From the NCBI RefSeq assembly GCF_025949665.1, contig NZ_JAPDFT010000001.1:992001-1056000 (forward strand): a DNA stretch of 64,000 nucleotides, in the 5' to 3' direction. Shown here one piece after another: positions 26,998 to 36,394 of this stretch; within the stretch, counting starts at the first letter, position 1, and every line of letters starts with the position of its first letter. Origin of the DNA: Chryseobacterium viscerum (lineage in GTDB: Bacteria > Bacteroidota > Bacteroidia > Flavobacteriales > Weeksellaceae). The notes below the pieces were generated by a model. That model searched no databases, had not been told where the DNA came from, and saw only the letters and a program-made list of their open reading frames with translations. The position numbers and the translations under genes are program-made.

Positions 26998-28047
26998 ATG
27001 AAAACATCAGATTTTAATTTTGATCTTCCTGCGGAACTATTAGCAGAACACCCATCAGAGCACAGAGATGAAGCTAGATTAATGGTACTTGATAGAAAAA
27101 CACAAACTATCGAGCATAAATTATTCAAGGATGTAGTGGATTATTTTGATGAGGATGATTTGTTTATCTTCAACAATACTAAAGTTTTCCCTGCCCGTCT
27201 TTACGGAAATAAAGAAAAAACAGGTGCTAAAATTGAAGTTTTCTTATTAAGAGAACTTGATAAAGAAACCAGAGTTTGGGATGTTTTGGTAGATCCGGCA
27301 AGAAAAATCAGAATTGGTAACAAATTATTCTTCACTGAAGATGAATCTTTGGTAGCGGAAGTTATTGATAACACTACTTCAAGAGGAAGAACGTTAAGAT
27401 TCTTATTCGACGGTTCTTACGACGAATTCAGAACGAAATTAAAAGAATTGGGAGAAACTCCACTTCCAAAGTATATCAAAAGAGCTGTAGAGCCGGAAGA
27501 TGCAGAAAGATACCAGACTATCTATGCTAAAATAGAAGGAGCTGTTGCAGCACCTACTGCAGGTCTTCACTTCTCTAAGCATTTGATGAAGAGATTAGAG
27601 ATCAAAGGGATCAATTTTGCTGAAGTAACACTTCACGTAGGATTGGGAACATTCAACCCGATTGAGGTAGAAGATCTTTCTAAGCACAAAATGGAATCTG
27701 AAGAGATCATCATCGATGAGAAAAATGCTGACCTTATCAATAGAGCGGTAGAATCTCACAGAAGAGTTTGTGCGGTAGGAACTACTACAATGAGAGCACT
27801 GGAAACTTCTGTTTCTTCAAACAAAAAGATTTCTGCTTTCAACGGATGGACCAATAAATTCATTTATCCGCCTCACGATTTCGGAGTAGCTACTTCAATG
27901 ATCACAAACTTTCACACACCGAAGTCTACACTTCTTATGATGATTGCTGCGTTTGCTGGAAAAGATTTCGTAATGCAAGCTTATGAAGAAGCCGTAAAAG
28001 AAAAGTATAAATTCTATTCTTACGGTGACGCAATGTTAATTCTATAA
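26998..28047 (+). CDS. queA: tRNA preQ1(34) S-adenosylmethionine ribosyltransferase-isomerase
   Basis: A 349-residue cytoplasmic enzyme that transfers and isomerises the ribosyl group of SAM onto preQ1 at the wobble position, giving epoxyqueuosine. Family marks in order: [20 protein letters not shown] at the N-terminus, [47 protein letters not shown], and [17 protein letters not shown] near the end. Full family length. It precedes rlmN by 71 bases, so the two RNA-modification genes may share a transcript, although a hairpin lies between them. Confidence 0.96.
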   Translation: MKTSDFNFDLPAELLAEHPSEHRDEARLMVLDRKTQTIEHKLFKDVVDYFDEDDLFIFNNTKVFPARLYGNKEKTGAKIEVFLLRELDKETRVWDVLVDPARKIRIGNKLFFTEDESLVAEVIDNTTSRGRTLRFLFDGSYDEFRTKLKELGETPLPKYIKRAVEPEDAERYQTIYAKIEGAVAAPTAGLHFSKHLMKRLEIKGINFAEVTLHVGLGTFNPIEVEDLSKHKMESEEIIIDEKNADLINRAVESHRRVCAVGTTTMRALETSVSSNKKISAFNGWTNKFIYPPHDFGVATSMITNFHTPKSTLLMMIAAFAGKDFVMQAYEEAVKEKYKFYSYGDAMLIL

Positions 28048-28064
28048 AAAAGATAATAGGTAAA

Positions 28065-28100
28065 AGGTGGCAGGTAGTAGTTACCCGCCACCTGCCACCT
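28065..28100. repeat. Hairpin AGGTGGCAGGT between queA and rlmN
   Basis: Perfect 11-bp stem AGGTGGCAGGT/ACCTGCCACCT with a 14-base loop. No T tract follows, so it is a palindromic repeat or mRNA element rather than a standard terminator. Confidence 0.7.
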
Positions 28101-28118
28101 AAAATCTACAACCTTATA

Positions 28119-29153
28119 ATGAAAGATATCCGTATATTATCACTGGACCAGCTTAAAGATTACTTTGAGTCTTTAGGAGAAAAACCGTTTCGTGCGAAAC
28201 AGGTCTATGACTGGCTGTGGAGTAAAAATCTCCATTCGATAGATGAAATGACGAATCTTTCGAAATCACTTCGTGAAAAAATTTCCGAAGAATATACAAT
28301 CAACCCTGTTTCCGTAGATCTTCTTCAAAGAAGTACTGACGGAACCATCAAAAACGGAGTGAAACTTCATGACGGACTGATGGTGGAGTCTGTTCTTATT
28401 CCTACAGAAACAAGAACTACAGCCTGTGTATCTTCGCAGGTAGGATGCTCATTAAACTGCGAATTCTGTGCTACAGCAAAACTGAAGAGGATGAGAAACC
28501 TTGAAGTGGCTGAAATTGTAGATCAGGTAGCTCTGATTGACAGCCAGAGTAGAATGTACTTCGAGAGACCGCTTTCCAATATCGTATTTATGGGAATGGG
28601 AGAGCCGATGATGAATTACAAAAACGTAGTGGAGGCCATCAGAAAAATTACCCAGCCGGAAGGATTGGGAATGTCTCCAAGAAGAATTACCGTTTCTACA
28701 TCCGGTATTCCAAAGATGATCAAAATGCTTGCTGATGACGAACTGCGTGTGAAACTGGCTTTGTCCCTTCACTCTGCTATCGAGTCCAAACGTAACGAGA
28801 TCATGCCTTTCTCTGATAAATTCCCGTTGACGGATATTATGGAGTCCCTTCAGTACTGGTATCAAAAGACAGGTTCTGTCATTACTTTTGAATATTGTGT
28901 ATGGAAAGGAATCAATGACGGAGATGAAGATATTAAAGCTTTAATCAGATACTGCAAACAGGTTCCTTCAAAAGTAAACCTTATTCAATACAACCCGATT
29001 GGTGATGGTAAGTATGACCAATGTAACAAACAGGCGGAAGAAAACTACATCCGTCAGCTTGAAAATGCAGGTATTACTGTAATGGTCAGAAGAAGCCGCG
29101 GAGGTGATATTGATGCAGCTTGCGGGCAATTGGCCAACAAAGCAACGGATTAA
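28119..29153 (+). CDS. rlmN: 23S rRNA (adenine2503-C2)/tRNA methyltransferase
   Basis: A 344-residue radical-SAM enzyme that methylates C2 of A2503 in 23S rRNA and A37 in some tRNAs. The cluster-binding motif CSLNCEFC gives Cys at 110, 114 and 117. The N-terminal domain FRAKQVYDWLWSKN and the SAM-binding FMGMGEPMMNY are typical. A Cys near the end (DIDAACGQLA) is the one that forms the covalent RNA adduct. Full length. The likely start is the ATG at 28119, directly after the hairpin-containing gap behind queA. Confidence 0.96.
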   Translation: MKDIRILSLDQLKDYFESLGEKPFRAKQVYDWLWSKNLHSIDEMTNLSKSLREKISEEYTINPVSVDLLQRSTDGTIKNGVKLHDGLMVESVLIPTETRTTACVSSQVGCSLNCEFCATAKLKRMRNLEVAEIVDQVALIDSQSRMYFERPLSNIVFMGMGEPMMNYKNVVEAIRKITQPEGLGMSPRRITVSTSGIPKMIKMLADDELRVKLALSLHSAIESKRNEIMPFSDKFPLTDIMESLQYWYQKTGSVITFEYCVWKGINDGDEDIKALIRYCKQVPSKVNLIQYNPIGDGKYDQCNKQAEENYIRQLENAGITVMVRRSRGGDIDAACGQLANKATD

Positions 29154-29201
29154 AATTTCCTTAAAAAAAATCAAAACTTCCTTAAAAAAAGGTTAAAACC
29201 C

Positions 29202-29209
29202 TACCTTTG
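29202..29209 (+). promoter_or_regulatory. -7 box of the sterol-desaturase-like gene
   Basis: TACCTTTG, 16 bases before the ATG at 29226; the implied leader is about 10 bases. Confidence 0.55.
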
Positions 29210-29225
29210 CACAAATTATTTTGTG

Positions 29226-30176
29226 ATGATGGATTTTCTTATGAGCGAGGATGGGCTGGAAAATGTGTATGCATGGGCTATCCCGTTGCATGCAACTGTT
29301 ATTTTAGCTGAAATGATTTACAGCCACGTTTCAGAGGCTAAGTTATATAGTGGGAAAGATCTTGCTACAAATGTTTATCTGGCCTTAATGAATTTTGGTC
29401 TGGACCTTATCATGAAAGCATTTGCCATGGGCGTTATGTTTTTCTTCTACAATCACAGGCTTTTTTCATGGGATCTTAGTGTATGGTATCTGCTGGCTTG
29501 TTTTATCATCACAGATTTTGCTTATTATGTACTGCATTATGTTGACCACCGTTCCAGAGCATTCTGGGCAGTTCATATCACGCACCACAGTTCAGAATAT
29601 TTTAACCTTACAACAGGATTCAGAAGTCCTGTCCTACAGCCGCTTTACAGATATTTATATTTTTCACCGCTTGCATTTTTAGGATTCAATCCATGGCATA
29701 TTATGGTGGCTTATGCTATTGGTCAGGTATATGGAACGTGGGTTCATACACAAACAGTGAAGAGTATGGGATTTTTAGAATATATTCTTGTGACTCCTTC
29801 CCACCACCGCGTTCATCATGCATGCAATGTAAAATACCTGGATAAAAATATGGGAATGTGTCTGATCATCTGGGATAAAATATTTGGAACCTTTCAAAAA
29901 GAGGACCCTAATATTCCCGTAAAATATGGAATCTATCCTAAAATGCCTGATAACAGACCAGATACGGTACTTTTTTATGAATGGAGAAAAATCTGGAAAG
30001 ATCTGAAGCAGCCCGGATTAAAGTTTACAGACAGGATCAATTATATTTTCAATTCACCGGGATGGAGACATGACGGAACCGGAAAGACGGTAAGGCAATA
30101 CCAGAAAGAATATTTTGCAAAACAGGCCAAAAAGAAAGAACAACAGCAAACTCAGGAAGAGCAGAAAACTGCTTAA
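29226..30176 (+). CDS. Sterol desaturase/fatty acid hydroxylase family membrane protein
   Basis: A 316-residue di-iron membrane oxygenase-like protein. The three His clusters are HYVDHR, HITHHS and HRVHHA, in the order and spacing of the FA_hydroxylase family. Hydrophobic helices flank them (for example VWYLLACFIITDFAYYV). The C-terminal 60 residues are charged and end in a Gln/Lys-rich tail (KKKEQQQTQEEQ). The substrate could be a membrane lipid or an alkylglycerol; Bacteroidota usually make no sterols. Two consecutive ATG codons (29226, 29229) follow a GTG; the first ATG is chosen. Terminator follows. Confidence 0.87.
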   Translation: MMDFLMSEDGLENVYAWAIPLHATVILAEMIYSHVSEAKLYSGKDLATNVYLALMNFGLDLIMKAFAMGVMFFFYNHRLFSWDLSVWYLLACFIITDFAYYVLHYVDHRSRAFWAVHITHHSSEYFNLTTGFRSPVLQPLYRYLYFSPLAFLGFNPWHIMVAYAIGQVYGTWVHTQTVKSMGFLEYILVTPSHHRVHHACNVKYLDKNMGMCLIIWDKIFGTFQKEDPNIPVKYGIYPKMPDNRPDTVLFYEWRKIWKDLKQPGLKFTDRINYIFNSPGWRHDGTGKTVRQYQKEYFAKQAKKKEQQQTQEEQKTA

Positions 30177-30212
30177 GCCTGTTTTTAAAATCAATAGAAA
30201 TCTAAGGAAGAG

Positions 30213-30237
30213 CGGACTATTTTAGTCCGTTTTTCTG
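30213..30237 (+). terminator. Terminator after the sterol-desaturase-like gene
   Basis: CGGACTA-TTT-TAGTCCG followed by TTTTTCTG. Confidence 0.85.
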
Positions 30238-30284
30238 TTTTTTTTAATGGATATTTCTTTTTCAAAGGTTGCATACAATATTTA

Positions 30285-30340
30285 GATTCCTTCGGAATGA
30301 CAAAGTGTATGGATAGATAGACTAAGCGTGTAGTTTGTAC
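30285..30340. repeat. Degenerate copy of the TCCTACGGAAT hairpin family
   Basis: GATTCCTTCGGAATGACAAA and the loop words GTATGGATAG and ACTAAGCG match other copies; the right arm has decayed to TTTGTACACTTTC. It is followed by word-like repeats (CCCGAAACCCGAAACC, then CAAACCCTCCAACTCTC) up to the next promoter. The 286-base gap holds no gene. Confidence 0.7.
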
Positions 30341-30450
30341 ACTTTCACTCTCAAACTCACATCCCCGAAACCCGAAACCTGAAATCTCGTACTCCCATAA
30401 CCACACTCAAACCCTCCAACTCTCAAACCCTCTAGCTCAGAATAAAACCC

Positions 30451-30458
30451 TACTTTTG
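30451..30458 (+). promoter_or_regulatory. -7 box four bases before an ATG
   Basis: TACTTTTG fits TAnnTTTG and ends four bases before the ATG at 30463. The mRNA would then have no or almost no leader, like the deoxyinosine glycosylase gene. Confidence 0.55.
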
Positions 30459-30462
30459 TCTT

Positions 30463-31371
30463 ATGAAAAAACTCCTTCTGATTTTCACTTTCATCATTAC
30501 TCAATCTGCATTTTCCCAGCAGACCGACTTTCTGAAAATAAAAAAATACAGAGTTAATTATCTGAATGATAAAATTGAAGAAACTTCCGGACTGGATATT
30601 TTAAACGGAAAATTATACACTTTCAACGATAGTGGAAATCCAGCCGAGCTTTTTGAAATTGATAAAAATAATGGCGAAATTATCCGAACACTGAAAACCA
30701 ATCTGATTAATAATGATTGGGAAGCTTTGGCTAATGACGGTGAGAATTTTTATATAGGAGATTTTGGAAATAATGCAGGAACAAGGAAAAATCTGATGAT
30801 CTATAAAGTTCCTTACGAACGTCTTGATACATCTATAAACATTAAAATTCCTGGTTCAGAAAGAGCTTTAGATGGAACGACAATTTCTTTTTATTATCCT
30901 GAACAGACTGAATTCATTTCTAAAAATACAAAGAATGACTTCGATGCAGAAGCCATGATTTATTTAAATGGAAAGCTGCATATATTTACTAAAGAATGGG
31001 CGTCAAAAGCAACCTCCCATTATATCGTAGATCCTGACATTTCAGAACTGCAAAAGGCAGAAAAAACAGAAACCTATAAAACAGGTTTTGTGGTAACGGA
31101 TGCTTCTTACTTTGATAAAAAGCTTTATTTGATAGGATATACTAAGAAAACAGAAGTCTTTTTAGATATTTTTACAGAAACAGAGCCCGGAATATTTTTC
31201 AAGCAAAAACCAAAGCACTATTATTTGGGAACAGCTCTTTCATTATCACAGATTGAAGGAATAAGTGTAGATGAAACGGGAATTTATATTTCCGGTGAAA
31301 AATTCAAATCTCCATTGGGAACTACAAAACCCTCTTTTTATTTTATCCCGAAAGATGAACTGAAAGATTAA
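30463..31371 (+). CDS. Exported protein, probable beta-propeller, unknown function
   Basis: A 302-residue exported protein; the signal peptide ends at QSAFSQ (residue 19). The mature protein has propeller-like blade repeats: SGLDILNGKLYTFNDSGNPA, then WEALANDGENFYIGDFGNNA, FDAEAMIYLNGKLHIFTKEW and QIEGISVDETGIYISGE, each with the turn 'G-K/N-Y/L-Y-I/F'. No catalytic residues stand out and there is no T9SS sorting domain, so it is probably periplasmic. Function unknown. It may be translated from a leaderless mRNA. Confidence 0.75.
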   Translation: MKKLLLIFTFIITQSAFSQQTDFLKIKKYRVNYLNDKIEETSGLDILNGKLYTFNDSGNPAELFEIDKNNGEIIRTLKTNLINNDWEALANDGENFYIGDFGNNAGTRKNLMIYKVPYERLDTSINIKIPGSERALDGTTISFYYPEQTEFISKNTKNDFDAEAMIYLNGKLHIFTKEWASKATSHYIVDPDISELQKAEKTETYKTGFVVTDASYFDKKLYLIGYTKKTEVFLDIFTETEPGIFFKQKPKHYYLGTALSLSQIEGISVDETGIYISGEKFKSPLGTTKPSFYFIPKDELKD

Positions 31372-31399
31372 TTTTATCTTAAAATTGAGCGAAAAAAAT

Positions 31400-31407
31400 T
31401 ATCTTTG
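31400..31407 (+). promoter_or_regulatory. -7 box of the polyprenyl synthase gene
   Basis: TATCTTTG fits TAnnTTTG, 36 bases before the GTG start. Confidence 0.5.
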
Positions 31408-31443
31408 TGAGAATTAATAATTATTCACCCAGCATCGCAGATT

Positions 31444-32421
31444 GTGGCAAATACAGTAGAAGAGATTAAACGACCGATCAATGATGAAATGAAACTTTTT
31501 GAACAGAAGTTTTATGAATCAATGCAGAGTAAAGTAGCTTTATTAGATAAAGTAACCCGTTTTATTGTTACCACCAAAGGAAAACAGATGCGTCCTATGT
31601 TTGTATTTCTTTGTGCCAAGCTGGTAGGAGAGGTGACAGAGAAGACGTACCGCGGTGCTTCTATGATCGAACTAATCCATACAGCTACTCTGGTACATGA
31701 TGATGTAGTAGATGAAAGTTTTAAACGTCGTAATTTCTTTTCAATCAATGCGCTATGGAAAAATAAAATTGCGGTTTTGGTGGGAGATTATCTTTTATCA
31801 AAATCAGTTTTACTATCTACAGACCACAAAGATTATGACTTGCTTGGAGTAATTTCCAGAACCATCCGTGAAATGTCAGAAGGAGAACTTCTTCAGCTGG
31901 AAAAAGCCAGAAAACTGGATATTACAGAAGATGTTTATTATGAGATTATCCGTCAGAAGACGGCTACTCTCATTGCTGCCTGCTGTGAAATAGGAGTTCT
32001 TTCTAACAATGCAGACGAAGTTCTGGCTAAGAAGATGATGGACTTCGGAACCTTTACAGGAATGGCGTTTCAGATCAAAGATGACCTTTTTGATTATTTA
32101 AGTTCAAATGTGATCGGAAAGCCCGTAGGAATTGATATTAAAGAACAGAAAATGACCCTGCCTTTAATTCATACCCTGAAAATAGCCAGTGAGAAGGATA
32201 GAAAGTACTATTTCGATACTATAAAACGTTATAACAATAACCCCAAACGTGTAAAAGAGCTTATAGAATTCGTTAAAAACTCGGGAGGATTGGAATATGC
32301 CATTAAGGTAATGAAAGATTTCCAGCAGAAAGCGAAAGATCTTCTGAACGATTTCCCGGATTCTGAGGCAAGAAAATCGCTGCATAGCATGTTGGATTAT
32401 GTAATTGAAAGAAAGTTTTAA
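31444..32421 (+). CDS. Polyprenyl diphosphate synthase (E-type)
   Basis: A 325-residue trans-prenyltransferase that extends allylic diphosphates with IPP, probably making the side chain of menaquinone or a similar long-chain product. First aspartate-rich motif DDVVD at residues 86-90; second, KDDLFD, with Asp at 213, 214 and 217. LLQLEKARKL and KGKQMRPMFVFL are also typical. GTG at 31444 is taken as start, because the family keeps the N-terminal residues that precede the first internal ATG (residue 17). Transcribed alone; a strong bidirectional terminator follows. Confidence 0.93.
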   Translation: MANTVEEIKRPINDEMKLFEQKFYESMQSKVALLDKVTRFIVTTKGKQMRPMFVFLCAKLVGEVTEKTYRGASMIELIHTATLVHDDVVDESFKRRNFFSINALWKNKIAVLVGDYLLSKSVLLSTDHKDYDLLGVISRTIREMSEGELLQLEKARKLDITEDVYYEIIRQKTATLIAACCEIGVLSNNADEVLAKKMMDFGTFTGMAFQIKDDLFDYLSSNVIGKPVGIDIKEQKMTLPLIHTLKIASEKDRKYYFDTIKRYNNNPKRVKELIEFVKNSGGLEYAIKVMKDFQQKAKDLLNDFPDSEARKSLHSMLDYVIERKF

Positions 32422-32439
32422 AAAAATATTAATAAATAA

Positions 32440-32478
32440 AAAAGGTTTCGGCGCACCACAGGTGCGCCGAAACCTTTT
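32440..32478. terminator. Strong bidirectional terminator
   Basis: Perfect 18-bp stem AAAAGGTTTCGGCGCACC with an ACA loop, between convergent genes ending at 32421 and 32495, with A and T runs on the two sides. The outer stem GTTTCGGC recurs in the hairpin at 5105-5133. Confidence 0.9.
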
Positions 32479-32494
32479 ATCAATGTTTTCCTGT

Positions 32495-33304
32495 TTATAT
32501 TTTCTGTACCGTTACATTGGTTACATTTCCATTTCCTGTAGGTCCCATCTCTGTTGATAAAATCGTACATGCTTGATTAGGAGCTGCTGTAAAACGAATC
32601 TGATACCCAGCTGTAGGCACTACAATTACAGTCGTGTAATTCATTAGTTCACCAATTCTTGTTGAAGCTGTTAGGGTAGGAGTTGCAGCTCCTGCATAAT
32701 GGCTTCCTCTTCCCAGATAGTTACTGTCCGGAACTGGTCTGATCCCTAAAAGTAATTGTGCTCCTGCAGAAATATTTGTAAAACTTGCCTGTAAAGTCAC
32801 CAGATAATTACCGGCCTGATTAAAAGTTAGAACCCCTGAAGAAGTGTTATAAGAATAAAATGGGGAAGTAGCAACTGGGCTGGCAAACATTAATGTCACA
32901 ATAGAAGCTGCACTACTGATATTCTGATCAGCTGCCAGGCGGGCATGGAATAGTGAATAGGCTGTAAAATCTATAGTTTTCAGAACACCATTGGTATCTG
33001 CAACCACTACTCTGTCTGTTCCGCCAACTCCTATATTGGAATTAATATTTCGGACACGTACATTTCCCGAACTTACATCCAGTTTTTCTGTTGGAGTAAC
33101 AGTTCCTATTCCTATTTGTGCGGTATTAGTCACTGTGAAATCATTAGATTGTTGTGCTGCAGAAGGAACTCCGGATGTTGGGTTATCTTTAGCCCCATCA
33201 ATATGAAAGGTCGTCTGAGGATTGGAAGTATTTATTCCTACCTGTGCAAAGTAAAGTGTAGAAAAGGCAAAAACCTTAGCTACGGTAAGTAATTTTTTCA
33301 TCAT
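32495..33304 (-). CDS. Exported surface-type protein with VGINTxxP start and C1q/TNF-like C-terminal region
   Basis: A 269-residue exported protein. The signal peptide ends near residue 20 (TLYFAQ). It is followed by VGINTSNPQTTFHIDGA, and then a second module IGIGTVTPTEKLDVSSGNVR: the trimerising, tail-fibre-like start common in Bacteroidota surface proteins. The C-terminal part (about 110-269), with FNQAGNYLVTLQASFTNIS, resembles a C1q/TNF-like jelly roll. No T9SS sorting domain. A related organisation is seen in the gene at 60783-61670. It may be a structural or adhesive envelope protein; function not known. Confidence 0.75.
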   Translation of the reverse strand: MMKKLLTVAKVFAFSTLYFAQVGINTSNPQTTFHIDGAKDNPTSGVPSAAQQSNDFTVTNTAQIGIGTVTPTEKLDVSSGNVRVRNINSNIGVGGTDRVVVADTNGVLKTIDFTAYSLFHARLAADQNISSAASIVTLMFASPVATSPFYSYNTSSGVLTFNQAGNYLVTLQASFTNISAGAQLLLGIRPVPDSNYLGRGSHYAGAATPTLTASTRIGELMNYTTVIVVPTAGYQIRFTAAPNQACTILSTEMGPTGNGNVTNVTVQKI

Positions 33305-33433
33305 TTTCTAGTGTTTTTAAAAAATTATTAATGTTAATTTCAAATAATATACCAGAGGAATGAAAATAAGCGATTATCGATAAAAATCTATGACTTATAG
33401 TTTGATAATGATAATTGAATTTGTGTTTTTAAA

Positions 33434-33727
33434 TTAAATTATTTTTAGACTTACAATGATAACTGCCAGAACTATACAAAATAAAGCGATTAAAAATAAA
33501 TAATCCGCAATACTCTCAAAGGTGGATTCCCGTTTTTTCGTTTTCGTTCTGATAGCCAGAAATGAGAAAAAGCAGCTGCATGCAAAAAAGATGCTGGCAA
33601 GACCTGCAAATTCGTCTAAATGCGTATTCTGACTGATTTTAGCGATTTTTAGAGACGTCATGATAATCAATGAAAACCCTAAAAGATTGCTCGAGGCATT
33701 CAAAATGTGAGGTGATTTTTTTTCCAT
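33434..33727 (-). CDS. Small membrane protein of unknown function
   Basis: A 97-residue protein with three hydrophobic helices (about 11-27, 40-59 and 74-96) and basic segments between them (RTKTKKRES). No recognised motif. It is the only gene between the surface protein and the E1 dehydrogenase gene and is transcribed away from the latter. Length, helices and codon use look like a genuine gene, but the identity is unknown. Confidence 0.6.
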   Translation of the reverse strand: MEKKSPHILNASSNLLGFSLIIMTSLKIAKISQNTHLDEFAGLASIFFACSCFFSFLAIRTKTKKRESTFESIADYLFLIALFCIVLAVIIVSLKII

Positions 33728-33865
33728 CTTTTACAATTTTTTTCAAAATAAAGCACAATTTTTTTTATTATCAAATTTTTAAAAAAGATTATTAAAAATT
33801 AAAATTAATTTAAAAAGTGTATATTAGCAAAATACTTGAAGATTAAAAAACTTTTTTACTTAGCT

Positions 33866-36298
33866 ATGCAAACAACCTACATTGAAACACAGCAAATATC
33901 CTTTCAAGATTTTAAAAATCAGATACTTGAAGACTACAGGTTAGGAAGGATCTCTCGTGAAATGTCTTATCTCGGAAGGAGAGAAGTACTCACAGGAAAA
34001 GCTAAATTCGGAATTTTTGGGGATGGAAAAGAACTTCCTCAGCTTGCAATGGCGAAAGTTTTCAGAAATGGAGACTTCCGTTCAGGATATTACAGGGATC
34101 AGACTTTTGCATTGGCAATAGATGCCTTAACAGTAGAAAGTTTCTTTGCACAGATGTACGCAGATACAAGCGTGGAAAGAGAGCCTGCTTCAGCTGGAAG
34201 ACAGATGAACGGGCATTTCGCAACAAGAAGTTTAAATGAAGACGGAAGCTGGAAAGATTTGACAGGTCAGAAAAATATTTCTTCTGATATTTCTCCTACA
34301 GCCGGACAGATGCCGAGATTATTAGGATTGGCTCAGGCTTCTACAATCTATAAAAGTGTAAAATTTGACGGTTCAGAAAAATTCTCAAGAGAAGGTAACG
34401 AAATTGCTTTCGGAACTATTGGGGATGCTTCTACAGCAGAAGGACACTTCTGGGAAACTTTGAATGCAGCATGTGCACTTCAGGTTCCTATGATTGTTTC
34501 TATCTGGGATGATGGATATGGAATTTCGGTTCCTACTAAAAATCAAAGAGCAAAAGCTGATATCAGTGAGATGCTAAGCGGTTTCCAGAGAAAGGAAGGA
34601 GAGAACCAGGGATGTGAAATCATTCAGGTGAAAGCTTGGGATTATCCTGCATTATTGGATGCATATGCTAAGGCAGAACATTTTGCAAGAACAGAAAGTG
34701 TACCGGTAGTGGTTCATGTAATTGATGTTACCCAGCCTCAGGGGCACTCTACATCCGGATCTCACGAAAGATATAAAAATGAAGAACGTCTGGCTTGGGA
34801 AGCTGAGTATGACGGACTGGCAAAATTCAAAGAGTGGATCCTGAACTATTCTATTGATATTGATGGAAATGAAGAAGTAATTGCGACTGCTGAAGAGCTG
34901 GAAACTATTGATGAAGAGGCAAAAAAGATCGCAAAAGCAGGACAGAAAACCGCTTGGGAAAACTATCAGAAAGCAGTTTCAGAACTTATTCAGTCTGTTC
35001 TACCTTTAGTAGAAAACCTTAAAGGGCAGAATACTGAAGTGGAAACATATATTTCTCAATTCAATAAGCTTGTTTCAAAAGCTAAAAAAGATATTTTCCA
35101 TCTAGTAAGAAAAACTTTACTGGCAACAAGAGGTACAAACTCTGCAGAAAGAACTCAGCTGATGCAGAAATACAATGAAGTGGCTGCTGTGGAGAAAGAT
35201 AACTATTCTTCTCACTTATATTCTCAATCGGAATGGAAGTCTGAAAATATCCAGGAGATCAAACCGGTATATTCTGACAGTTCTGAAGATGTAGACGGAA
35301 GAGTAGTGATCAGAAATAACTTTGACAAAATTTTTGAAAAATATCCTGAAACTTTAATCTTTGGTGAAGATACCGGAAACATTGGTGACGTAAACCAGGG
35401 ATTGGAAGGAATGCAGGAAAAATATGGTGCTTTACGTATCGCTGATACAGGAATCCGTGAAGCAACGATTCTTGGACAGGGAATTGGTATGGCGATGAGA
35501 GGTTTAAGACCAATCGCAGAAATCCAGTACTTAGACTATGTTCTTTACTGTTTACAGGGAATGAGTGATGATCTGGCAACCGTACATTACAGAACTAAAG
35601 GAGGTCAGAAAGCTCCGTTGATTATCAGAACTAGAGGTCACAGATTAGAAGGAATCTGGCATTCAGGTTCTCCAATGGCAGGGATTCTTAACCTTTCAAA
35701 AGGTATTTTAGTATTAGTACCTAGAAATCTTACGAAAGCAGCAGGATTCTATAACACTATGCTTCAGGCTGACGAACCTGCGATCATCGTAGAATGTCTG
35801 AACGGATACAGATTAAAAGAAAAACAGCCGGATAACTTAGGTGAATTCACTGTTCCTGTAGGGAAAATTGAAGTAACTAAAGAAGGAAAAGACGTTACTT
35901 TGGTTACTTACGGGTCTACATGGAGAATTGTAACTGAAGCAGCCAATGAATTGGAAAAACTAGGGATTTCTGCAGAAGTAATTGATATTCAGTCGTTGAT
36001 TCCTTTCGATTTATCTCACGAAATTGCTGAAAGTGTTAAAAAAACCAACAGATTAGTCGTAATTGACGAAGATGTGGAAGGTGGAACTACAGGATTCATC
36101 TTACAGCAGATTCTTGAAAAGCAGAAAGCATTCAGATATCTGGATTCAGATCCGTTGACGATCTCTGCAAATGATCACAGACCTGCTTATGCAAGTGATG
36201 GTGATTATTTCAGCAAGCCGTCTACAGATGATATGGTAGAGAAAATCTATGCAATGTTTAATGAAACAAATCCTCAGAAATATCCAGCGATATTCTAA
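33866..36298 (+). CDS. 2-oxoacid dehydrogenase E1, alpha and beta subunits in one chain
   Basis: An 810-residue thiamine-diphosphate enzyme, probably the E1 of a branched-chain 2-oxoacid dehydrogenase complex. The alpha half (about 20-370) carries the ThDP/Mg motif in GDASTAEGHFWETLNAA. The beta half (about 475-810) carries FGEDTGNIGDVNQGLEGM, AEIQYLDYVLY, and the C-terminal domain VTLVTYGSTWRIVTEAA. The two halves are separate genes in most bacteria, while single-chain forms are usual in Flavobacteriia. Start: the ATG at 33866 is preferred over an in-frame TTG 30 bases earlier. Terminator follows. The E3 gene (lpd) lies 26.5 kb downstream. Confidence 0.92.
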   Translation: MQTTYIETQQISFQDFKNQILEDYRLGRISREMSYLGRREVLTGKAKFGIFGDGKELPQLAMAKVFRNGDFRSGYYRDQTFALAIDALTVESFFAQMYADTSVEREPASAGRQMNGHFATRSLNEDGSWKDLTGQKNISSDISPTAGQMPRLLGLAQASTIYKSVKFDGSEKFSREGNEIAFGTIGDASTAEGHFWETLNAACALQVPMIVSIWDDGYGISVPTKNQRAKADISEMLSGFQRKEGENQGCEIIQVKAWDYPALLDAYAKAEHFARTESVPVVVHVIDVTQPQGHSTSGSHERYKNEERLAWEAEYDGLAKFKEWILNYSIDIDGNEEVIATAEELETIDEEAKKIAKAGQKTAWENYQKAVSELIQSVLPLVENLKGQNTEVETYISQFNKLVSKAKKDIFHLVRKTLLATRGTNSAERTQLMQKYNEVAAVEKDNYSSHLYSQSEWKSENIQEIKPVYSDSSEDVDGRVVIRNNFDKIFEKYPETLIFGEDTGNIGDVNQGLEGMQEKYGALRIADTGIREATILGQGIGMAMRGLRPIAEIQYLDYVLYCLQGMSDDLATVHYRTKGGQKAPLIIRTRGHRLEGIWHSGSPMAGILNLSKGILVLVPRNLTKAAGFYNTMLQADEPAIIVECLNGYRLKEKQPDNLGEFTVPVGKIEVTKEGKDVTLVTYGSTWRIVTEAANELEKLGISAEVIDIQSLIPFDLSHEIAESVKKTNRLVVIDEDVEGGTTGFILQQILEKQKAFRYLDSDPLTISANDHRPAYASDGDYFSKPSTDDMVEKIYAMFNETNPQKYPAIF

Positions 36299-36321
36299 TC
36301 GGGATTTTAGATAAACTTTTG

Positions 36322-36352
36322 AAACCGCTTCCTTTGGGGAGCGGTTTTTTTG
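36322..36352 (+). terminator. Terminator after the E1 gene
   Basis: AAACCGCT/AGCGGTTT stem with a ten-base loop, followed by a T run. Confidence 0.88.
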
Positions 36353-36394
36353 TTTAAAATTATTATTTTTAGGATTAGATTAATAAAGTTCTTC